Positions 8,285 to 16,527 of a stretch of 64,000 bases of DNA are shown one piece after another. The stretch is from JACQZO01 sp964512325. GTDB taxonomy: Bacteria; Patescibacteriota; Gracilibacteria; RBG-16-42-10. A model generated the notes under the pieces. That model was given only the letters and a program-made list of their open reading frames with translations, was not told the DNA's origin and did not search any database. The translations under genes and the position numbers were made by a program. The stretch covers positions 145,045 to 209,044 of the forward strand of contig CAZEGN010000001.1 of the NCBI GenBank assembly GCA_964512325.1, given 5' to 3'. Within the stretch, counting starts at the first letter, position 1. Each line of letters begins with the position of its first letter.

Positions 8285-8590
8285 ATGAAAATCAAGAAGA
8301 ATGATAACATCATAGTCATTGCTGGTAAGAGCAAAGGTAAGACAGGCAAAGTATTGCAAGTTTTTCCAAAAGAAAATGCTGTACTAGTAGAGGGAGTAAA
8401 CTTGGTTACTCGTCATGTCAAAGCTCGCCAAAATGTGCCTGGTGGGATTATGAAGACCGAAAGACCAATTGATGCCTCTAACGTAATGTTGCTTGATCCT
8501 CAGACCAAAAAACCTACTCGTATTGGCTACAAATTCGAAGGTGAGAAAAAGGTTCGTTTTGCAAAGGTAAGTGGCGAAATTCTTTCTTAA
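8285..8590 (+). CDS. rplX: 50S ribosomal protein L24
   Basis: L24 initiates 50S assembly and sits at the tunnel exit. The 101-residue product has the KOW motif, with VIAGKSKGKTGKVLQVFP (about residues 11-28), then VTRHVKARQNVPGGI and KPTRIGYKFE. The length is normal. It lies 12 bp after rplN. Confidence 0.95.
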   Translation: MKIKKNDNIIVIAGKSKGKTGKVLQVFPKENAVLVEGVNLVTRHVKARQNVPGGIMKTERPIDASNVMLLDPQTKKPTRIGYKFEGEKKVRFAKVSGEILS

Positions 8591-8599
8591 GTTCTGTTT

Positions 8600-9154
8600 A
8601 TGAAATTGAATCAAATTTATTCTAAAAATGTCGTCCCAACCTTGCAGAAGGAATTGGATGAAAAAAACATCTTGGCTCTACCTCGAGTCACAAAAATTGT
8701 GCTAAATGTTGGTATCGGTAGTATGTTTACTAAACAGCAAATTAAAGATTTTAGTAATATTGAAAAAAGTATTGCTAATATCACAGGTCAAAGACCTGTG
8801 GTGATCACAGCAAAGAAATCTGTGTCAAACTTTAAATTGCGTGAAGGAACCCCCAATGGTATTAAAGTTACTTTACGTGGTGAGCGTATGTATGATTTCT
8901 TAAATAAACTAATCAATATCACGCTACCACGCGTAAGAGACTTCCGTGGACTTTCTGTACATGGCTTTGACAATGCAGGTAATTACTCCATGGGTTTCAA
9001 AGAAACTACTATGTTCCCAGAAATTAAGATCGATGACGAATATCGTCCTTTTGGTCTTGAAATCACTATTGGTATCAGAAACAGTGATCCCAAAAAATCT
9101 GAGCTGCTTTTGCGTAGCTTTGGTTTCCCTTTTAAAGAAAAAGCTTCTAACTAA
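8600..9154 (+). CDS. rplE: 50S ribosomal protein L5
   Basis: L5 binds 5S rRNA and contacts the P-site tRNA. The 184-residue product has the family core: LPRVTKIVLNVGIG near residue 28, the TGQRPVVITAKKSV block (about 62-75), GIKVTLRGERMYDFL, and the RDFRGLS segment. Length is normal (about 180). It lies between rplX and rpsN as expected. Confidence 0.96.
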   Translation: MKLNQIYSKNVVPTLQKELDEKNILALPRVTKIVLNVGIGSMFTKQQIKDFSNIEKSIANITGQRPVVITAKKSVSNFKLREGTPNGIKVTLRGERMYDFLNKLINITLPRVRDFRGLSVHGFDNAGNYSMGFKETTMFPEIKIDDEYRPFGLEITIGIRNSDPKKSELLLRSFGFPFKEKASN

Positions 9155-9159
9155 TTTTT

Positions 9160-9384
9160 ATGGCGCGAAGAGCACTTTTGGTAAAAAATGCACGCATGCA
9201 ACGACGTATAGCTAATGCTAGAAAAGAAGGTACAATGCCTAAGCTTTGGGTACGTGCCTATAATCGCTGCAAAAACTGCGGTAGAGTAAAAGGCTATCTA
9301 CGATTATTTGGCCTATGTCGTATTTGTGTACGTGAAATGGCTAACCGAGGTGAGCTTGCAGGCGTTCGTAAATCTTCATGGTAA
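9160..9384 (+). CDS. rpsN: 30S ribosomal protein S14, zinc-binding form
   Basis: S14 belongs to the 30S head. The CKNC (residues 37-40) and CRIC (53-56) pairs are a complete zinc ribbon, and the end GVRKSSW is typical of type Z S14. At 74 residues it is longer than the usual 61; the extra length is a basic stretch between the N-terminal MARRALL and KLWVRAYNRC. An inner Met before PKLWVR would remove the conserved N-terminal helix, so the first ATG is preferred. Confidence 0.94.
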   Translation: MARRALLVKNARMQRRIANARKEGTMPKLWVRAYNRCKNCGRVKGYLRLFGLCRICVREMANRGELAGVRKSSW

Positions 9385-9395
9385 TTTAAATTTTT

Positions 9396-9782
9396 ATGCA
9401 TAGCGATTTAATTGCAGACCTACTAACTCGTATACGTAATGCCGGTAAGGCGAGACAGACCTCAACCGTTGCGCGCTTCAGCAATATTTGTTTCTCAGTT
9501 GCTGAAATACTCGCCAAGGAAGGATATATTGAGTCAGCTTCAAAAACGAAAGATGACAATGGCTTTGATCAGATTAGTATCAAACTGATCAAAGGAAATG
9601 GCGACCTGAACCTCAAAAGAATTAGCAAACCAGGCCAAAGAATTTATGTTCCTACAACTCAACTACCCAAAGTATTGAATGGTTTAGGAATAGCAATTAT
9701 TTCTACGTCCAAAGGAATCATGACTAATCGTGATGCTCAGACTCAAGGTTTAGGTGGTGAGGTATTGTGTGAAATATGGTAA
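9396..9782 (+). CDS. rpsH: 30S ribosomal protein S8
   Basis: S8 binds the central domain of 16S rRNA; in E. coli it represses the spc operon. The 128-residue product starts MHSDLIADLLTRIRNAGKA and ends with the family signature GIAIISTSKGIMTNRDA and GGEVLCEIW. Length is normal. It keeps its place between rpsN and rplF. Confidence 0.96.
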   Translation: MHSDLIADLLTRIRNAGKARQTSTVARFSNICFSVAEILAKEGYIESASKTKDDNGFDQISIKLIKGNGDLNLKRISKPGQRIYVPTTQLPKVLNGLGIAIISTSKGIMTNRDAQTQGLGGEVLCEIW

Positions 9783-9803
9783 TTTAAGTCTAATTTTTTT
9801 GTT

Positions 9804-10343
9804 ATGTCACGCATTGGAAAACTTCCATTAACAATCCCCGCGCAAGTACAGGTACAAATACAAGGTTCAACTTGTATTGTGAATGGTCCAAAAGGCACTT
9901 TAAATCTCATTATTCCTCAAGGTGTAACTGTGGAGGTCAAAGATACTACTGTATTTGTGCAAGTTGCCGAAGGTGATGAAATCGCAGCACCTTTACATGG
10001 CACTATACGAACACAACTTAGCAATATGATCAAAGGTGTTGTTGATGGTTATCAAAAAGAATTGGAATTACAGGGCGTTGGCTATCGTGTGAGCATGAAG
10101 GGCAAAAACCTAAACTTAAGCTTAGGTTTCTCTCATCCTATTGAATTCCCAGCACCAGAAGGTATAGTCTTCACAGTTCCTAGCGAAACACAAATAGTTG
10201 TCAGTGGCATTGATAAAAGTTTAGTAGGTAGAACTACCTCTACAATTCGTGCCATGAAAAAGCCTGAGCCTTATAAGGGTAAAGGTGTTCGCCTTAAGGG
10301 TGAGTATGTGGTGCGCAAAGAAGGTAAAAAAGCAGCTAAATAA
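9804..10343 (+). CDS. rplF: 50S ribosomal protein L6
   Basis: L6 lies near the factor-binding site of the 50S subunit. The 179-residue product has the duplicated fold: MSRIGKLPLTIP at the start, the LELQGVGYRVSMKGKNLNLSLG transition near residue 88 (in two parts), and the C-terminal signature KPEPYKGKGVRLKGE (about 151-165). Length is normal. A T-rich leader without a Shine-Dalgarno motif precedes it. Confidence 0.96.
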   Translation: MSRIGKLPLTIPAQVQVQIQGSTCIVNGPKGTLNLIIPQGVTVEVKDTTVFVQVAEGDEIAAPLHGTIRTQLSNMIKGVVDGYQKELELQGVGYRVSMKGKNLNLSLGFSHPIEFPAPEGIVFTVPSETQIVVSGIDKSLVGRTTSTIRAMKKPEPYKGKGVRLKGEYVVRKEGKKAAK

Positions 10344-10348
10344 TTAGT

Positions 10349-10693
10349 ATGAACAATAAAATCTCTTCACGACTTAGCCGTCGAAAACGAATCAAGGCCA
10401 AGATCACTAGCAACAGTGACCTACCACGCCTAGTAGTCTATCGCAGTCTTAAATATATTTACGGACAGCTTTTAAATGCTGAAAATAATAATGTAGTACT
10501 AAGTTCTAGCGATTTAACTGAAAAAGTAAAAGGCACTAAGAGCGAAAAAGCTTATGAAGTTGGAAAGTTATTGGGTGAAAAAATCTTAGCAAAAAAAATC
10601 CAGCATATTGCTTTTGATCGCAATGGATATCGTTATCACGGTAGAGTAAAAGCCTTAGCTACTGGATTACGTGATGCTGGCTTAACCTTTTAA
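10349..10693 (+). CDS. rplR: 50S ribosomal protein L18
   Basis: L18 anchors 5S rRNA in the central protuberance together with L5. The 114-residue product has the basic N-terminus, LPRLVVYRSLKYIYGQ (about residues 26-41), and the C-terminal block FDRNGYRYHGRVKALATGLRDAG (in parts). Length is normal. Neighbours rplF and rpsE confirm the call. Confidence 0.95.
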   Translation: MNNKISSRLSRRKRIKAKITSNSDLPRLVVYRSLKYIYGQLLNAENNNVVLSSSDLTEKVKGTKSEKAYEVGKLLGEKILAKKIQHIAFDRNGYRYHGRVKALATGLRDAGLTF

Positions 10694-10707
10694 AGAAAGA
10701 GATATTT

Positions 10708-11211
10708 ATGAAAAAGAATCCTCAAAATCGCACTCCTCGCCCTCGTAATGAGTATGATGAACAAGTTATTCAAGTCGATCGCGTTACTCGTGTAGTAGCA
10801 GGTGGTCGAAGAATGCGTTTCCGTGCAGCTGTAGTAATTGGCAACCGTAAGGGCAAGGTAGGTATGGGTATTGCTAAATCTGATGAAGTCGCAACAGCTG
10901 TACGAAAAGCTGTTAATCAAGCAAAGAAAAACTTAATTGAAGTGGCATTGTACAAAGATACCATTGCTCATCAAGTAAAAAGCAAGTTTAAGAGTTCTTT
11001 AGTAATTCTTATGCCAGCTTATACTGGAACTGGTGTTATCGCTGGTGGATCAGTACGTACTGTGATTGAGCTTGCCGGTATCAGCAACATTCTCACCAAG
11101 GCTCATCGCTCTAATAACAAGCTCAATACTGCTTATGCTACCTTGCAAGCGCTAAAAGAGCTGCGTTTTGTAGAAGTACCTGCTGCTGAAGAGGCAGCGC
11201 CAAAGAAGTAA
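10708..11211 (+). CDS. rpsE: 30S ribosomal protein S5
   Basis: S5 shapes decoding fidelity and the mRNA entry channel. The 167-residue product has the dsRBD-like N-domain with RVVAGGRRMRFRA and GNRKGKVGMGIAK, then the S5 C-domain with GTGVIAGGSVRTVIELAGI (about residues 111-129). Length is normal. The next gene is directly rplO; in most bacteria rpmD (L30) would lie between them. Confidence 0.96.
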   Translation: MKKNPQNRTPRPRNEYDEQVIQVDRVTRVVAGGRRMRFRAAVVIGNRKGKVGMGIAKSDEVATAVRKAVNQAKKNLIEVALYKDTIAHQVKSKFKSSLVILMPAYTGTGVIAGGSVRTVIELAGISNILTKAHRSNNKLNTAYATLQALKELRFVEVPAAEEAAPKK

Positions 11212-11239
11212 ATTTTCGCGTCATTATAATTAGTATTTT

Positions 11240-11680
11240 ATGTTACACACACTTAAACCAGCAGCTAATTCACGTCATAAGAAGAAACGTCTCGGTCGAG
11301 GAGATGGTTCTGGTCATGGTAGTTTTTCTACTCGTGGCTGTAAGGGACAAAACGCACGTGCCGGTAGCAAATTTCGACCAGGTTTCGAAGGTAACCAAAC
11401 TCCTTTAATCCAACGCTTACCTCAGTTGCGTGGTTTTAATAATATCAACAAAATTACATTCCAAGTTGTTAATATTAGTGATTTAAATAATGTAACAGCT
11501 GACAAAATCACCGTAGCGGAGCTAAAAAAATCCGGTTTAATTAGTTCTTCTAAAAAGCCTGTTAAAATTTTAGGGCAAGGTGAATTAAATAAGAAAGTGC
11601 ATGTTGAAGTTCATGCTATTTCAGGATCAGCAAAAAATGCAATTGAAAAAGCTGGCGGTAGTGTAGAACTAATCAAGTAA
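11240..11680 (+). CDS. rplO: 50S ribosomal protein L15
   Basis: L15 is a late-assembly 50S protein with a long basic N-terminal arm. The 146-residue product starts MLHTLKPAANSRHKKKRLGRG, includes KGQNARAGSKFRPGFEGNQ (about residues 36-54), and ends with the globular domain (SGSAKNAIEKAGG). Length is normal. The 28-bp gap after rpsE contains a TATAAT (11225-11230) but no matching -35 box. Confidence 0.95.
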   Translation: MLHTLKPAANSRHKKKRLGRGDGSGHGSFSTRGCKGQNARAGSKFRPGFEGNQTPLIQRLPQLRGFNNINKITFQVVNISDLNNVTADKITVAELKKSGLISSSKKPVKILGQGELNKKVHVEVHAISGSAKNAIEKAGGSVELIK

Positions 11681-11691
11681 ATTTTCCCTCT

Positions 11692-13002
11692 ATGAACAAT
11701 TTTTGGCTCCATCTGAAGCAAGTGTTTCATAGTAAGGAAATTCGAAATAAAATCCTGTTTACACTCTTCATTATCGTTATCTTCCGTTTGTTTTCACACA
11801 TTCCTGTTCCTGGAGTAAATATTGATACCATAAAAAGCATTTTAGCTTCTAATCAATTACTAGGCACATTTAGCTTGCTAACTGGTGGTGGTCTTTCACG
11901 TTTTTCTTTGATGCTGATGGGAATTTCTCCTTATATAACAGCATCAATTATTATTCAATTGTTAGCAGTTATTGTCCCCTCTTTAGAAAATTTATCAAAA
12001 GAGGGTGATGCAGGGCGTGAAAAGATCAATCGCTATACTCGTATTTTGACTGTACCATTGGCATTTCTCCAGGCCTACGGCATGATTCGTTTACTAGATC
12101 TTAATATCGCAGCTGGCCAAACAGCTATTGTTGCAGATACTTCATGGGCAAATATCCTCTTTATCATGCTTGCTGTAACCGCAGGAACAATGATTTCTAT
12201 GTGGCTTGGTGAGCTAATTTCTGAAAAGGGCATTGGTAATGGTATTTCGGTATTAATTTTTGTAAACATTCTAGCAGGCATTCCTAGCATTTTAGGCCCA
12301 GCTTTAGATCTAACTCAGGTAGACAGTTCTTATTTATTTCCATTGCTCGGCATCGTGGTCTTTACTATCTTGCTCACTATCCTGGTTATTCTTATCACTG
12401 AGGCTCAGCGTCTTATTCCTATCACTCATGCTGGCATGCAGGCTCGTGGCACAGGTGGATCATCAACTCTGCCCATCCGCATCAATCAGGCTGGTATGGT
12501 ACCAATTATCTTTGCAGTATCCTTTATCTCTTTTCCAGGTCTTATTGCTGCTTTCTTTCAAAATGCACGTACTCCCTGGTTAGCGGATACCGCTAAATGG
12601 CTAGTAGCTAACTTTAATGAAACTAACACTTTATACTTGGCTTTATACTTTATACTAGTAATCGCCTTCACCTACTTCTATGTATCAATCACATTTAATA
12701 CTGATCAAGTAGCTGAAAATTTGCAGAAACGTGGAAGTTATATACCCGGCATTAGACCAGGCAGTGAGACAGCACATTATTTGAGAAGTGTTTCTCAAAA
12801 AGTTACTCTCCTGGGCGCATTGTTCTTAGGCTTCGTCGCTGTCATGCCAATGCTCGCCCAATTCTTGGGTAGCCAGCTACAAACAAGTGTACCTCTGCTA
12901 ATTTCAGGTGCAGGTTTGATTATTATCGTCGGCGTAGTGCTGGAAGTGATAAGACAAATCAATGCACAACTAATGATGCAAGATTACGAGAAGCTCTATT
13001 AG
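11692..13002 (+). CDS. secY: protein translocase subunit SecY
   Basis: SecY is the central channel of the Sec translocon. The 436-residue product has ten predicted transmembrane segments, the plug-region sequence IPVPGVN near residue 38, GISPYITASIIIQL around residue 82, and the cytoplasmic loop with a typical RGTGGSS motif. Length is normal. It is the last gene before a strong terminator, so adk-map and the alpha genes form a separate unit. secE and secG are not in the window. Confidence 0.97.
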   Translation: MNNFWLHLKQVFHSKEIRNKILFTLFIIVIFRLFSHIPVPGVNIDTIKSILASNQLLGTFSLLTGGGLSRFSLMLMGISPYITASIIIQLLAVIVPSLENLSKEGDAGREKINRYTRILTVPLAFLQAYGMIRLLDLNIAAGQTAIVADTSWANILFIMLAVTAGTMISMWLGELISEKGIGNGISVLIFVNILAGIPSILGPALDLTQVDSSYLFPLLGIVVFTILLTILVILITEAQRLIPITHAGMQARGTGGSSTLPIRINQAGMVPIIFAVSFISFPGLIAAFFQNARTPWLADTAKWLVANFNETNTLYLALYFILVIAFTYFYVSITFNTDQVAENLQKRGSYIPGIRPGSETAHYLRSVSQKVTLLGALFLGFVAVMPMLAQFLGSQLQTSVPLLISGAGLIIIVGVVLEVIRQINAQLMMQDYEKLY

Positions 13003-13021
13003 TATTTCTCTTCAACACGGC

Positions 13022-13058
13022 AAAAAAGAGTATGGCTTATCGCCTACTCTTTTTTTTA
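13022..13058 (+). terminator. intrinsic terminator after secY
   Basis: AAAAAAGAGTA (13022-13032) pairs perfectly with TACTCTTTTTT (13045-13055), with a possible GGC/GCC inner stem, and the right arm runs into T's. This is a clear rho-independent terminator and divides the ribosomal cluster between secY and adk. A 12-bp palindrome (TGCTGTACAGCA, 13065-13076) and TTGTTAACAA (13116-13125) follow upstream of adk; their role is unknown. Confidence 0.85.
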
Positions 13059-13138
13059 TTTCAGTGCTGTACAGCAGCAACTTTTCATTTTACACTAACC
13101 TAGGTCAAATGCGTTTTGTTAACAATGTTTAATTTGAT

Positions 13139-13795
13139 ATGGATTTTCTTATTTTTGGCATACAAGGAGCAGGTAAAGGCACACAGGCAAAAGCACTGGC
13201 ATTGGCTCTCAACCTTCCTATTTTTGAAACTGGGTCTGAGCTAAGGAAAATAGCATTAGAAGATAGCACTGAGGGACACGAAGTCAAAAAGATTATTACA
13301 AAAGGCTTACTTGTACCAGCAGGTATATTACTACTAAAAGTTGCTGATTACTTGGAAAATCCCGCTACTACTGCAGGTGTAATCTTTGATGGCATTCCTA
13401 GAACTGTGGCGCAAGCAATCAGTTTCGATGAAATGCTTCTCAAACTTCACCGTGACTGGTTAGCAATCAATATTGTACTAGGAGAAGAAGCTGCACTTAA
13501 ACGCTTAGAACAAAGACGAATATGCAGCAAATGTGGTGCGGTCTTTATGCCAGATTATACGAGCAGTATTTGTAATCACTGCGCCGGACTTTTAATCCAT
13601 CGAGCGGATGATAATGCAGATGCAATTGCTAACCGTTTTCAAAAATATAAAGTTGAAACAATGCCGGTAATTGATCATTATCGCAAACAAGGCAAACTTA
13701 TCACTGTTGATGGAAACCAAGCGGTACTTGACGTCACTAAAGATATATTTAACCAACTGTCCCCTCTTATTAAACTTCATACTCCTGTAAAGTAG
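13139..13795 (+). CDS. adk: adenylate kinase, zinc-lid type
   Basis: Adenylate kinase interconverts ATP+AMP and 2 ADP in the cytoplasm. The 218-residue product has the P-loop GIQGAGKGT (residues 7-15), the DGIPRT motif (about 84-89), the AMP-binding segment, and a LID with two Cys pairs (CSKC and CNHC, about 125-145), the zinc-binding type. Length is normal. It follows a terminator and a 136-bp gap and is followed by map after 8 bp. Confidence 0.95.
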   Translation: MDFLIFGIQGAGKGTQAKALALALNLPIFETGSELRKIALEDSTEGHEVKKIITKGLLVPAGILLLKVADYLENPATTAGVIFDGIPRTVAQAISFDEMLLKLHRDWLAINIVLGEEAALKRLEQRRICSKCGAVFMPDYTSSICNHCAGLLIHRADDNADAIANRFQKYKVETMPVIDHYRKQGKLITVDGNQAVLDVTKDIFNQLSPLIKLHTPVK

Positions 13796-13803
13796 ATATT
13801 TTT

Positions 13804-14544
13804 ATGATTATCAAAACAGCAAATCAAATAGCACTCATGGCCGAGGCTGGAAAAAAACTACATTTCGTCTTAAATCATCTCAGAGATGCGGTTAGAATTG
13901 GTATTACAACACTTGAACTAGATCGTTTGGCAGAGCAACTAATCCATGAGCAGGGTGCTGTCGTGTCTTTTAAAGGATATCAAGGCTATCCATTCACATT
14001 ATGTGCATCCGTCAATGATGAAGTTGTTCATACATTTCCCAATGATCGCCCATTACAATCTGGAGATATAGTGAGTCTAGATTTGGGACTGATTTGGAAA
14101 GGATGGCAATCCGACTCAGCAATTACCGTCGCAGTGGGAGAAATAAGTGGAGATACAAAAAAGCTTATCACTGTCACCGAAGAAGCACTTTGGTTAGGAA
14201 TTAAACAAATGAAACCAGGCAATACCATTGGTGATATTGGCGCAGCAATTCAGACCCATGGTGAAAAAGCTGGTCTGGGCGTGGTACGCGACCTTACTGG
14301 CCATGGTATAGGACAAAAACTTCACGAACCCCCAGCAGTACCTAATTTTGGAAAGCCACATAAAGGATTGAAGCTACAAGCAGGCATGGTCTTGGCAATA
14401 GAACCAATGTTTACACTAGGCGATTACCAAGTAGATATTGATGATGCACACTGGACAGTTAAAACTCGTGATGGTTCTTTAGCTGCCCACTTCGAACACA
14501 CCATTGCAATTACTGAGCAAGGACCACAAGTACTCACCGCATAA
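13804..14544 (+). CDS. map: methionine aminopeptidase type I
   Basis: This M24-family metalloenzyme removes the initiator Met from nascent proteins. The 246-residue product starts with MIIKTANQIALMAEAGK, and the pita-bread fold ligands are visible: D in SLDLGL, D in SDSAIT, H in GHGIGQ, E in AIEPMF, and E near the C-terminus in HFEHT. Length is normal for type Ia. The adk-map pair is a common neighbour of secY. Confidence 0.96.
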   Translation: MIIKTANQIALMAEAGKKLHFVLNHLRDAVRIGITTLELDRLAEQLIHEQGAVVSFKGYQGYPFTLCASVNDEVVHTFPNDRPLQSGDIVSLDLGLIWKGWQSDSAITVAVGEISGDTKKLITVTEEALWLGIKQMKPGNTIGDIGAAIQTHGEKAGLGVVRDLTGHGIGQKLHEPPAVPNFGKPHKGLKLQAGMVLAIEPMFTLGDYQVDIDDAHWTVKTRDGSLAAHFEHTIAITEQGPQVLTA

Positions 14545-14585
14545 ACCAAGGAAAGAAGCCATTTCTTGACATATTAAAAAAACAC

Positions 14586-14614
14586 TTGCAGAAATGGAAC
14601 ATCTAGTGTAGATT
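14586..14614 (+). promoter_or_regulatory. possible promoter of the infA-alpha operon
   Basis: In the 104-bp gap after map, TTGCAG (14586-14591) and TAGATT (14609-14614) are spaced by 17 bp, about 35 nt before the infA ATG. A perfect TTGACA stands at 14566-14571 but has no -10 box at a suitable distance. The match is moderate. Confidence 0.35.
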
Positions 14615-14648
14615 CTTAACGCTTTTTAAAGCCCACTTTTATAGTTCA

Positions 14649-14891
14649 ATGGCAAAAGATGTTATCTTAATTGAAGGAACGGTAGTAGAAGCATTACCAA
14701 ATGCTACCTTCTACGTTGAAATACAACTTCCTTCAAGACCAGGTGAAGAGCCTCAAAAGAAAGTAGTTTTAGCCCATGTTTCAGGCAAGATTAGGCAAAA
14801 TTACATTCGCATTCTCCCTGGAGACATGGTCGCTGTTGAGCTAAGCCCTTATGATCTGGGTAAGGGTCGTATAACCTTCCGAAAAAAATAA
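14649..14891 (+). CDS. infA: translation initiation factor IF-1
   Basis: IF-1 binds the ribosomal A site during initiation. The 80-residue OB-fold product has IEGTVVEALPNATFYVEI near the start, GKIRQNYIRILPGD (about residues 45-58), and ends YDLGKGRITFRKK. It is slightly longer than the usual 72 because of an insertion around residues 29-35. It heads the rpmJ-rpsM-rpsK-rpsD-rpoA group, as in many bacteria. Confidence 0.95.
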   Translation: MAKDVILIEGTVVEALPNATFYVEIQLPSRPGEEPQKKVVLAHVSGKIRQNYIRILPGDMVAVELSPYDLGKGRITFRKK

Positions 14892-14895
14892 TCTT

Positions 14896-15012
14896 ATGAA
14901 AGTTCGAGCTTCTGTAAAAAAAATCTGTCGTGACTGTGTGGTAGTTAAAAGAAGTGGCATTGTGCGCATTATTTGTAAGAAAAATAAGCGTCACAAACAA
15001 CGACAAGGCTAA
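14896..15012 (+). CDS. rpmJ: 50S ribosomal protein L36
   Basis: This 38-residue product is L36, a zinc-binding protein of the 50S subunit. It starts MKVRASVKKICRDC and has the C-x2-C, C and His ligands (CRDC at 11-14, C27, H33) and the basic C-terminus. It lies four bases after infA and before rpsM, the standard place. Confidence 0.96.
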   Translation: MKVRASVKKICRDCVVVKRSGIVRIICKKNKRHKQRQG

Positions 15013-15036
15013 TTTCATTTATTTAAAGTAACCCTC

Positions 15037-15420
15037 ATGGCTGTACGTATAGCAGGTATCAACCTTAACGACAATAAGAATATTGATGTGGCTCTTTTGG
15101 CTATCTTTGGCCTAGGCAGACCACTTATCAAGCGTATCCTTACAGATCTCAAAATTAAGACCACTACGAAGGTTAAGGATTTAACTGAAAAAGAGCTAAA
15201 TGCAATTCGTGATGCTATTTCCACTATTCCAGTAGAGGGAGATTTACGTAGAACAATAGCACAAAATATTAAGCGCTTGCAGGATATTGGTACTTATCGC
15301 GGAGATCGACACAAGAAACGCCTTCCTGCACGAGGTCAACGTACTCGCACCAATGCTCGTACCAAAAGAGGTAAGAGAGTGACTATGGGTAGCGGTAGAG
15401 TTACTTTAACTAAGACTTAA
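15037..15420 (+). CDS. rpsM: 30S ribosomal protein S13
   Basis: S13 contacts the P-site tRNA and 50S bridges from the 30S head. The 127-residue product starts MAVRIAGINL, contains IGTYRGDRHKKRLPARGQRTRTNARTKRG (in parts, about residues 84-112), and has an H2TH-like helical N-domain. Length is normal. The gap to rpmJ is 24 bp. Confidence 0.96.
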   Translation: MAVRIAGINLNDNKNIDVALLAIFGLGRPLIKRILTDLKIKTTTKVKDLTEKELNAIRDAISTIPVEGDLRRTIAQNIKRLQDIGTYRGDRHKKRLPARGQRTRTNARTKRGKRVTMGSGRVTLTKT

Positions 15421-15440
15421 TTGATTTAAAATCTGATTTT

Positions 15441-15860
15441 ATGGCAGAAACTACTAAGACAGCACCACAAGGTGAAGAAGCACCTAAAAAGATAAAGAAA
15501 CGCGCTTTACGAAATGTTCCAGAGGGAGAAATCCATATCCGTGCAACTTTCAACAATACTTTGATCACAGCTTGTGATTTAGAGGGAAATGTATTGGCTT
15601 GGACAAGCTCTGGCTCTGCTGGGTTTAAGGGGTCAAGAAAGCCAACACCTTATGCATCTTCTGTAGCAGCAGCTAATTTGGCTACCAAGCTTAAGAACTT
15701 TGGTTTTGCAAAAGCTCACGTTTTCATTCGTGGTGTAGGTAGCGGTAGAGAGCAATCTGTGCGTGCTCTACAGGCTAATGGAATTTCGATTTTGTCAATT
15801 CGTGATATTACTCCAGTGCCACACAATGGTTGCAGACCAAAGAAGCCACGAAGAGTCTAA
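15441..15860 (+). CDS. rpsK: 30S ribosomal protein S11
   Basis: S11 lines the platform near the Shine-Dalgarno helix site. The 139-residue product has IHIRATFNNTLIT (about residues 31-43), AWTSSGSAGFKGSRK, GVGSGREQSVRAL, and the signature DITPVPHNGCRPKKPRRV at the end. The first 25 residues are a basic extension. Length is slightly above the usual 129. Confidence 0.96.
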   Translation: MAETTKTAPQGEEAPKKIKKRALRNVPEGEIHIRATFNNTLITACDLEGNVLAWTSSGSAGFKGSRKPTPYASSVAAANLATKLKNFGFAKAHVFIRGVGSGREQSVRALQANGISILSIRDITPVPHNGCRPKKPRRV

Positions 15861-15882
15861 AAACTTAAACTATTATATTCTC

Positions 15883-16506
15883 ATGAGAATAACATCAGGT
15901 CCAAAATGTCGTCTCTGTCGCCGTGAAGGTTACAAGCTGTTCCTTAAAGGGGCGAAATGTTTATCAGCTAAATGTCCCGTGAGCGTAAGACCTTATGCTC
16001 CAGGCATGCACGGCAAAGATGGTAACAAGAAGTTATCTGAATACGGCAAGCAATTACGTGCTAAGCAAGCAGCGAAGAGAATTTATGGCTTAAGTGAAGC
16101 GCAGCTTAATAATTATTATGACAATGCAGCAAGCCAAAAGGGTTCTACAGGTAGCTTTTTGGTAAGCATTCTAGAAATGCGTCTTGATTCGGTAATCTTC
16201 CGTTCTGGAATGGCGACTTCTCCAAATCTTGCTCGCCAAATTATTAGTCATGGTCATGTCAAAGTAAATGGCAAGACAGTAAAAACAGCCTCTCGTGTAT
16301 TAACGCCAGATGATGTGTTTGAAATTGATATGAAGGGTCTTGAGACTATTGTTGCAGGCCAAAAGGATCAAAAAGTACAATTGCCAACCTGGTTAAAGTT
16401 CGATATTAAAACCGGCAAAGGTCAGATTGTGAGTATGCCAAGTCAAGAAGACTTGGATAAGGTGAACATCAATAGCAAGGCAATCGTGGAATTTTATTCA
16501 CGTTAA
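15883..16506 (+). CDS. rpsD: 30S ribosomal protein S4, cysteine-containing form
   Basis: S4 nucleates 30S assembly; in E. coli it represses the alpha operon. The open frame reaches back into rpsK, but family similarity begins at the ATG at 15883 (MRITSGPKCRLCRREG), giving 207 residues. CRLC and two further Cys (CLSAKC) near residues 9-31 form the zinc-type N-terminus. The S4 RNA-binding domain follows (MRLDSVIFRSGMATSPNLARQ, in parts, about 92-113). Confidence 0.95.
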   Translation: MRITSGPKCRLCRREGYKLFLKGAKCLSAKCPVSVRPYAPGMHGKDGNKKLSEYGKQLRAKQAAKRIYGLSEAQLNNYYDNAASQKGSTGSFLVSILEMRLDSVIFRSGMATSPNLARQIISHGHVKVNGKTVKTASRVLTPDDVFEIDMKGLETIVAGQKDQKVQLPTWLKFDIKTGKGQIVSMPSQEDLDKVNINSKAIVEFYSR

Positions 16507-16527
16507 TATTATTTATCTTACCTGCAC

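Noticed and set aside
13065..13076. TGCTGTACAGCA palindrome as a LexA (SOS) box
   Set aside because: It lacks both GAAC-N4-GTTC and CTGT-N8-ACAG spacing, and adk is not a usual SOS gene.
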